In this document: positions 36,639 to 42,269 of the stretch, piece after piece
Position numbering within the stretch: the stretch's first letter is position 1
Layout of the letters: each line of letters starts with the position of its first letter
Source: Occallatibacter sp.
GTDB taxonomy: Bacteria > Acidobacteriota > Terriglobia > Terriglobales > Acidobacteriaceae
NCBI GenBank assembly: GCA_017883405.1
Contig: JADGNO010000282.1
Span: 1 to 42,269 of the forward strand
Direction of reading: 5' to 3'
DNA: 42,269 nt
Program-made: the position numbers and the translations under genes
Notes under the pieces: model-generated
Seen by the model: the letters and a program-made list of their open reading frames with translations, nothing else
What the model was told of the DNA's origin: nothing
Databases searched by the model: none

Positions 36639-38042
36639 CTAGCTATTGAATTCGTATCCTTCTTCGCCATGCTGCGACAGGTCAAGGCCGGCGGCCTCCT
36701 GCTCCGGAGACAACCGGAGTCCCATCGTTTTATCCACTGCGAACAGCAGGATCAAGGTTCCGACAATTGAGATGCCCCAGGCCACTCCGACACCGGCTAG
36801 CTGGCTCCAAATCTGACTCCAGTGCCCATCCACGCCGCCCGTCGGCACGCCCTTGCCGAAGATGGGGTTGATGGAACTGGCTGCAAACACGCCGGTCAGG
36901 ATCGCTCCCAGGGTTCCACCTGAGCCGTGAACGCCGAAAGCATCGAGCGAATCGTCGTAGCCGAACTTCGACTTGACTTTGAAAACCATGAACGAACACA
37001 CAAAACCGGCGGCCAGCCCAATGGCAAGCGATGACATTGGCTGCACAAAACCAGAGGCCGGTGTAATGGCGACCAGTCCCGCAACAGCGCCGGAGATGGC
37101 GCCAAGAGCCGTGGGCTTGCCGTTGTGCTGCCATTCAAAGATCGTCCAGCCAATGGCCGCGGCTGCGGTGGCAAAGTGCGTATTCACAAAGGCGCTTGTT
37201 GCCAACGGACCCGCCGAAAGCGCGCTACCCGCGTTGAATCCAAACCAGCCAACCCACAGCAGGCACGCTCCGATAAAGCTGAGAACCATGGAGTGGGGAG
37301 GCATCGCCGTATTTGGATACCCGGCGCGCTTACCCAGATAAAGGCAGGTAACGAGAGCCGAAACGCCGCTGGTAATGTGGACCACGGTGCCACCGGCGAA
37401 ATCGAGGCTTTGAATGTGCGTACCCACCGCGTTCAGCAGGCCGCCGACCCCCCAGACCATATGAGCCATCGGGCAATAAACCAGCAGCGACCACAGTGAT
37501 AAGAAAACAGCCATCGAGCTGAACTTCATGCGCTCGGCAAAGGCCCCGGTAATCAGCGCCGGCGTAATGATGGCGAACATGAGCTGGTAAATCATGTAGG
37601 TCTGTTCGGGAATTGTGGCGGCGTAGTCGAGATTCGGATTGAGCGACACGCCGCGCAGAAAGATATGCTCAAAGCCGCCAACGAACATATTGCCGTGGCC
37701 AAAGGCCAGTGAATAGCCGACCAGCGCCCAGATCACGCTCACCAGGCCCATCATCGCGAAACTCTGCATCATGGTGCCCAGGATATTTTTTCTCCGCACC
37801 AAGCCGCCGTAAAAAAGGGCAAGTCCCGGACCGGTCATCAGCAATACCAACGCCGCTGAAACCAGCATCCAGCCGTTATCACCGGCCATCTGAGCGTTTG
37901 CGGCTGCCGCCTGCGTGTCATGCAGAGCCTTTTCCAGTGCGTCAATCTGAGCCTGCGTTGATGGCTGCGCGGCCATTGGGTGAGCCAGCGCAAGTGCTCC
38001 GGCTACGGCAAACACAAACGGCAGTTTCGATGAGCGAAACAT
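36639..38042 (-). CDS. amt: Ammonium transporter Amt/AmtB, copy 1
   Basis: A 467-residue ammonium channel with a signal peptide (about 1-24), an extra N-terminal segment (ALEKALHDTQAAAANAQMAGDNGW) and eleven membrane helices. Hallmarks are DNGWMLVSAALVLLMTGPGLALFYGGLVRRKN, DFAGGTVVHITSG with the first pore histidine, and DSLDAFGVHGSGGT with the second; the C-terminus DLSQHGEEGYEF is typical of the family. ATG 38042 is chosen because GGAGAGG lies about 8 bases upstream; the upstream frame is not part of the protein. It is a close relative of copy 2 and is followed by its PII gene. Confidence 0.94.
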   Translation of the reverse strand: MFRSSKLPFVFAVAGALALAHPMAAQPSTQAQIDALEKALHDTQAAAANAQMAGDNGWMLVSAALVLLMTGPGLALFYGGLVRRKNILGTMMQSFAMMGLVSVIWALVGYSLAFGHGNMFVGGFEHIFLRGVSLNPNLDYAATIPEQTYMIYQLMFAIITPALITGAFAERMKFSSMAVFLSLWSLLVYCPMAHMVWGVGGLLNAVGTHIQSLDFAGGTVVHITSGVSALVTCLYLGKRAGYPNTAMPPHSMVLSFIGACLLWVGWFGFNAGSALSAGPLATSAFVNTHFATAAAAIGWTIFEWQHNGKPTALGAISGAVAGLVAITPASGFVQPMSSLAIGLAAGFVCSFMVFKVKSKFGYDDSLDAFGVHGSGGTLGAILTGVFAASSINPIFGKGVPTGGVDGHWSQIWSQLAGVGVAWGISIVGTLILLFAVDKTMGLRLSPEQEAAGLDLSQHGEEGYEFNS

Positions 38043-38065
38043 AAGAAGTCCTCTCCTCCGATGAA

Positions 38066-38091
38066 CGCACGGGTAAATCGCCCCCCGTGCG
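38066..38091 (-). promoter_or_regulatory. Hairpin in the 5' leader of amt copy 1
   Basis: CGCACGGG (38091-38084 on the minus strand) pairs with CCCGTGCG (38073-38066). It ends about 10 bases before the ribosome binding site, a position where it could affect translation. No riboswitch class was recognised. Confidence 0.45.
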
Positions 38092-38166
38092 GATTGGCTG
38101 GGCGGTGCTCCGGCCGCCGATCCGGTTGAATACACACAAAAATCCCGGCGGCGCATGCAAAAGCAA

Positions 38167-38181
38167 GCAAAACCGCTGCCG
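38167..38181 (-). promoter_or_regulatory. Candidate sigma54 promoter of amt copy 1
   Basis: On the minus strand CGGCAG-N5-TTGC places GG and GC exactly 10 bases apart, as required for the -24/-12 boxes (consensus TGGCAC-N5-TTGC); GGCA and TTGCT match. Transcription would start about 113 bases before ATG 38042. Nitrogen control through sigma54 fits an amt gene. The remainder of the 38043-38441 spacer has an AT-rich stretch (38240-38320) but no recognised gene. Confidence 0.4.
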
Positions 38182-38441
38182 GAACAGAGATACAGAGAGA
38201 ACAACCTGTTTGAACCGGCCGTTGCTCGCTGAGGAGTTTTGTTAACCTCAAAATTTCATATCAGGCATAAGGATTTCATGAGGAAACCAAAAATGCATAT
38301 GGTATTTTTATCGATCCTGTGTTTGGAATTCAGCGGTTAGGAGTCGCCGGATAAGCAGAAATGCCCATCGATTTCGGCGTTAAGCGCCACTGGCCAGTCG
38401 TGACGGGCGCTTGAACAGGGAAGATTCAACCACGATTGCAG

Positions 38442-38780
<339 letters not shown>

Positions 38781-38848
38781 TTACCTTTTCCTTCCAGTTA
38801 CGGGTTGATGGGGCATAAGAGTTGCGGTTGCCGATTGCGCAGGACTCG

Positions 38849-40255
38849 CTAAGAATTGAACTCGTACCCTTCCTCGCCGTGTTGCGAGAGGTCCAGTCCT
38901 GCTTGTTCGTCTGCTGTGGAAAGTCGCAACCCCATCGTCTTGTCTACCAGCCAAAGCAGGGTAAGTGTTCCGACGATTGCGAGCGACCAGCCCGTACCCA
39001 TAGCCACGGTCTGGTTGTAAATCTGGTGCCAGTTTCCGTCGATTGCTCCGGTAGCGACCAGGTTGCCTGCTGCGTCTTTGCCGAATACAGGGTTAATGGT
39101 TGCTGATGCCAGGAGCCCCGTAAACAGAGCGCCCATGGTCCCGCCCATGCCGTGAACGCCAAAGGCATCAAGAGAGTCGTCATAGCCAAAATATTTTTTT
39201 ACCTTGAACACCATCAGGCAGCACACGGTTCCAGCCGCCAGACCAATCCAAATGGAGGACATTGGCTGAACGTAGCCGGAAGCCTGAGTAATCGTAGCCA
39301 ATCCAGCTACGGCGCCGGAGATGGCTCCCAGCGCGGTAGGCTTTCCGTTCTGCAGCCATTCCACCAGCGTCCAACTGAGTGCCGCCGCGGCTGCGGCAAA
39401 CTGCGTGTTGATGAACGCGGAAGTGGCCAGCGGACTGGCTGAAAGCGCGCTGCCCGCATTAAATCCAAACCATCCCACCCACAAAAGGCTGGCTCCAATA
39501 AAACTCAGAACCATGGAATGCGGCGTCATGGAAGTATGCGGATAGCCGGAGCGCTTGCCCAGATAAATTGCAGCCACCAGCGCTGAAACTCCACTTGTAA
39601 TGTGCACAACGGTGCCGCCCGCGAAATCAAGGCAGGGCCAGCGTCCGCCCGTTACATTCAGGATGCCGCCAACTCCCCAGATCATATGAGCCATCGGGCA
39701 GTAGATCAGCAGCGACCACAATGAAAGAAAAACTGCCATCGCACCAAACTTGACGCGCTCCGCGAATGCACCGGTAATCAGCGCGGGAGTAATAATGGCG
39801 AACATCAGCTGATAAACCATGAACGTCTGTTCGGGAATCGTGGCCGCGTAATCGGTGTTGGGCGTCAAACCCACTCCGCGCAGAAACACATGCTCAAAGC
39901 CGCCGATAAATCCGTTGCCGTGTCCGAATGCCAGCGAGTAACCGATAGTGGCCCAAAGCACTGTCACGAGCCCCATCATCGCGAAACTCTGCATCATGGT
40001 GCCCAGGATGTTTTTGCGCCTGACCAGCCCGCCATAGAAAAGTGTCAAACCTGGGGCGGTCATCAAGAGCACCAGCGCCGCCGAAATCAACACCCATGCG
40101 TTATCGCCCGCAGAGCGAGCAGCCGTTACTTCCTGCTGGAGAGCGGCAATTTGTGCCTGTGTCGCCGGAGCCGAATCCGGCGCCTGCGCCATCAGCGCCA
40201 AAGGCATGGCCAGCAGAAATGCAAGAAGTACAAATCGAGCAACGGGACGACGCAT
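38849..40255 (-). CDS. amt: Ammonium transporter Amt/AmtB, copy 2
   Basis: A 468-residue channel strongly similar to copy 1 along its whole length. A signal peptide (about 1-23), DNAWVLISAALVLLMTAPGLTLFYGGLVRRKN, DFAGGTVVHITSG and FGVHGMGGT with the two pore histidines, and the DLSQHGEEGYEF tail are present. The loop after GNPVFGK (here NPVFGKDAAGNLVATGAIDGNWHQIYNQ) is the main length difference from copy 1. AGGAG lies about 9 bases upstream of ATG 40255. It heads the tandem array amt2-PII2-amt1-PII1. Confidence 0.94.
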   Translation of the reverse strand: MRRPVARFVLLAFLLAMPLALMAQAPDSAPATQAQIAALQQEVTAARSAGDNAWVLISAALVLLMTAPGLTLFYGGLVRRKNILGTMMQSFAMMGLVTVLWATIGYSLAFGHGNGFIGGFEHVFLRGVGLTPNTDYAATIPEQTFMVYQLMFAIITPALITGAFAERVKFGAMAVFLSLWSLLIYCPMAHMIWGVGGILNVTGGRWPCLDFAGGTVVHITSGVSALVAAIYLGKRSGYPHTSMTPHSMVLSFIGASLLWVGWFGFNAGSALSASPLATSAFINTQFAAAAAALSWTLVEWLQNGKPTALGAISGAVAGLATITQASGYVQPMSSIWIGLAAGTVCCLMVFKVKKYFGYDDSLDAFGVHGMGGTMGALFTGLLASATINPVFGKDAAGNLVATGAIDGNWHQIYNQTVAMGTGWSLAIVGTLTLLWLVDKTMGLRLSTADEQAGLDLSQHGEEGYEFNS

Positions 40256-40530
40256 GGTCTTCTACTCCTGAACTGCAGTTTTGTAAGGCGACGAAAAGGC
40301 AAATGGTTTGCATCAAAACCCAAGCCGGCAGGCACCTCCGTGGATGCCGCAACGTCTCTCGTGCGTCCAACCAGTGCCGGAACTGCGATGGCATTTGCGT
40401 GGTAATGAAGCTGGATTTTTCGTTTCATCCATTCTCAGGAAAGCGGGTCGATCGCGCAAGCTATTTTGTTTATCTTCATGGATTCCTTATTGGACTTATG
40501 ATTATAAAGCTGCGAAGGAGGGCGACTGAA

Positions 40531-41298
40531 TTGACGGTGAAAGAGTTTTGCGCCGCAGGCCTGATGGTTTTGGGCTTCGCCTTCCTGGCGCCCATTCAGA
40601 GCATTGCGGCACCTTCCGGCCGGTGCCAGCGCGTGGTGATGCGCGGAACGGTCGATGCCGGTCGCGAATGGAGCCAGTCTTTCGGGCAGGGTTGGGTATT
40701 CCGGGTGGTACCAATAAGGGACTACTCAGGCTGGGATCTTGCGGTTGATCGCGCCGGCGGTGCCGGATTTCCAGATGCGCTTTTGCTCGCGACTCCGCCG
40801 TACGAATCCATCAGCCAGCGCGAGGTTGGAACCACTTTTGGCATTCGTGCGCAGGACGCCATCGGCTGGAACCCACGGTCATTTCGGTTCTTTACAAATC
40901 CGGCTTTGTTTCGCAAAGCGCAGAAACTGTACTTTGAACTCCGCAGCAAACCAGACGCGACCCGGCACGGCCAAAAAACGGTTGAGCAGGTCAAAGGATC
41001 GAAAAATGCGGGCGACCTCAATGCCGCGTCGAAGAGTCTGTCGAATTTGCTTGCGCAATCTGCGGCCGGGCAGTTTCGCATCGTAGATGCGCGCCTGACG
41101 CCGGGTACCGCCAACGCGATGCCCTATGCACAGAACTGGGCTCTTCAGCAGCGCAATACTCCCCACACAATTGTGGCGACCACATCGCCCACGCCTTACG
41201 GTGAGCTCCATTCACTGCAATTCGAGATCACGCTCTGGCTTCCTGAAGGCTGGAAGGCGCCAAAGGCGCTGCGGCCAGCCCAGTCGCCCTGCGAATAG
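40531..41298 (+). CDS. Exported protein of unknown function
   Basis: A 255-residue protein with a signal peptide (MTVKEFCAAGLMVLGFAFLAPIQSIAA). The mature part begins CQRVVMRGTVDAGREWSQSFGQGWVFRVVPI, and includes YSGWDLAVDRA, then two charged helices and a C-terminal strand-rich end HSLQFEITLWLPEGW. The start TTG 40531 is preferred because GGAGG lies 9 bases before it. A longer frame reaching to 40042 would overlap the amt leader and the amt gene and lacks a matching ribosome binding site. I do not recognise the family. Confidence 0.65.
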   Translation: MTVKEFCAAGLMVLGFAFLAPIQSIAAPSGRCQRVVMRGTVDAGREWSQSFGQGWVFRVVPIRDYSGWDLAVDRAGGAGFPDALLLATPPYESISQREVGTTFGIRAQDAIGWNPRSFRFFTNPALFRKAQKLYFELRSKPDATRHGQKTVEQVKGSKNAGDLNAASKSLSNLLAQSAAGQFRIVDARLTPGTANAMPYAQNWALQQRNTPHTIVATTSPTPYGELHSLQFEITLWLPEGWKAPKALRPAQSPCE

Positions 41299-41471
41299 CA
41301 ATCTGTGTTCGTCAAAAGCGACTCGACTCTGTCCCGTCGGTCGGGCCTAACCGAGGCGAGTGGAAAGAAGTGATCGCCTCACCTCTATCGGCGCAGGCAT
41401 AATACTCAAGAAAGCGAACATCCCCGCCTTCACCTCTGTTCGCCTAGGCAATTCCCCAGCGAGGTCACTCG

Positions 41472-42269
41472 ATGAACAAGGCAGTCTGGGTTTTGTTCGC
41501 GATCCTTCCCCTACTGGCACCGGCGCAGTCTGTCATCACGATTGCGCCACAACATTGTGTCTGGCGCGCTGGCGATGACCCCTCCTGGGCCGCACCCGCG
41601 CTTGACGAAAGCGGTTGGCACACGGACCTCCAATGGAAGATCACGCCCGAGCAGGCGCACATCTGGGTGCGCTGCGGTGCCGACTTAAGTTCTCTCAGGA
41701 CTGCAGCGCACCCCGCCATTCAAATTACCCTCGATGCCGCCCACGAGCTTTTCTTGAATGGACAGGCGATTGGTGGCGCAGGAAATGTACGCACCGGCGT
41801 TTTTTCCATGAATGTGATCCGGCAATTTCCAGTCAACACAGCCGCATTGGGACAGATGCCCTGGACAGTCGCATTGAGAATCACTTATCGATTCCATGGG
41901 CCTAATAACCTTGGGCCCACCATGGACTTTCCAAAAATCCGTGCGGGAGACCTGGATGCGCTGAATGCAGAACGTGCTGCCGTAGTGTTGGCAGAGACTT
42001 CCAAATTACTGATCAACACAAGCTGCTATTTCTTGATTGGAGTAGTTGGGCTCATGCTGCTGGGCCTCTATTACTACGATCGCAGCCATTCCGAGCTTCT
42101 ATACCTAAGCATCCTTTGCCTAACCATGGCGATGCTCCGGGTGTCTGCATTCTGCGCGGCGGCCCAGGCGGACTACTCGTCAACAATTAACCTTGTCGTG
42201 GCTTCTGCGGGGAACATTACGGCCTCTTTCGCGACTGTTCTATTCTTCTTCGCGTTGGCGCGGCGCCGA
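41472..42269 (+). CDS. N-terminal part of a membrane sensor protein, cut by the window end
   Basis: An open frame of 266 codons runs from ATG 41472 to the last base with no stop. It has a signal peptide (MNKAVWVLFAILPLLAPAQS), then a jelly-roll-like extracytoplasmic domain (about 20-165: CVWRAGDDPSWAAPALDESGWHTDLQW, ... IQITLDAAHELFLNGQAIG) like carbohydrate-binding sensor domains of the 7TMR-DISM type, then membrane helices from about residue 195 (FLIGVVGLMLLGLYYYD, LLYLSILCLTMAMLRVS). Such layouts usually continue into a histidine kinase or SpoIIE phosphatase output domain, which is beyond the window. GAGG lies 7 bases before the ATG. Confidence 0.7.
   Translation, partial: MNKAVWVLFAILPLLAPAQSVITIAPQHCVWRAGDDPSWAAPALDESGWHTDLQWKITPEQAHIWVRCGADLSSLRTAAHPAIQITLDAAHELFLNGQAIGGAGNVRTGVFSMNVIRQFPVNTAALGQMPWTVALRITYRFHGPNNLGPTMDFPKIRAGDLDALNAERAAVVLAETSKLLINTSCYFLIGVVGLMLLGLYYYDRSHSELLYLSILCLTMAMLRVSAFCAAAQADYSSTINLVVASAGNITASFATVLFFFALARRR

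Noticed and set aside
40042-40530. Long upstream extension of the exported protein gene
   Set aside because: It would overlap the amt gene on the other strand, and the signal peptide and GGAGG site clearly support TTG 40531.
40256-40530. Sigma54 promoter before amt copy 2
   Set aside because: CGGCAC-N5-GGAC was found, but the -12 GC is missing, so the match is too weak.

Overview
The window (42.3 kb, GC-rich) looks like chromosomal DNA of an acidobacterium of the Terriglobia (Acidobacteriaceae/Koribacteraceae) type. Pointers are a VWFA-related protein of the acidobacterial type, a PadR regulator coupled to a large MacB/FtsX-like permease of the acidobacterial orphan-permease kind (ADOP), a PmoA-like (DUF6807) protein with a Tat-exported Gfo/Idh/MocA oxidoreductase, and a lone TonB-like protein. 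It is mostly core genome: no CRISPR array, transposase, phage gene or tRNA was seen. Function calls rest on motifs read by eye; no database search was possible.

Layout. 1-0.3 kb: 3' end of dnaA with a terminator. 0.7-5.3 kb: small secreted protein, TonB-like protein, VTT/DedA-like membrane protein (preceded by a structured, possibly regulatory RNA), DUF6580 membrane protein and YdjM-type membrane hydrolase. 5.4-7.4 kb: ligA, possibly leaderless. 7.4-16.3 kb: a minus-strand block, read from high to low coordinates as pheS, a four-helix-bundle gene in an inverted-repeat cassette, pheT, a ZapB-like coiled coil, zapA, a 6S RNA with its own promoter, an Lgt-like protein without the usual active-site motifs, an RluD-type pseudouridine synthase, a VWFA protein and a zinc-motif protein. 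16.4-18.2 kb: alpha/beta hydrolase, then rpmI-rplT without infC. 18.4-24 kb: VOC protein, DUF6807 protein plus oxidoreductase, and a PAS histidine kinase. 24-31 kb: glnD, a secreted DUF8021-like protein, and the PadR-permease pair. 31-36 kb: MOSC protein, an AAA+ ATPase with a secretion-ATPase-like N-terminus, an anchored coiled-coil protein, GNAT acetyltransferase and a secreted calcium-site protein. 36-40.3 kb: a tandem amt-PII, amt-PII array. 40.5 kb to the end: an exported unknown protein and the N-terminus of a membrane sensor that runs out of the window.

How genes may work together. GlnD and the two PII proteins, which both keep the Tyr51 uridylylation site, could form one nitrogen-sensing circuit controlling the two ammonium transporters. 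The pheST-zapB-like-zapA-6S block groups tRNA charging, Z-ring assembly and an RNA polymerase regulator. The strongest items for follow-up are the 6S RNA, the inverted-repeat cassette in pheST and a related gene-less repeat at 18.4 kb, the Lgt-like protein, the leader RNA before the VTT gene, and the AAA+ ATPase whose strong ribosome binding site has no canonical start codon at the right distance.
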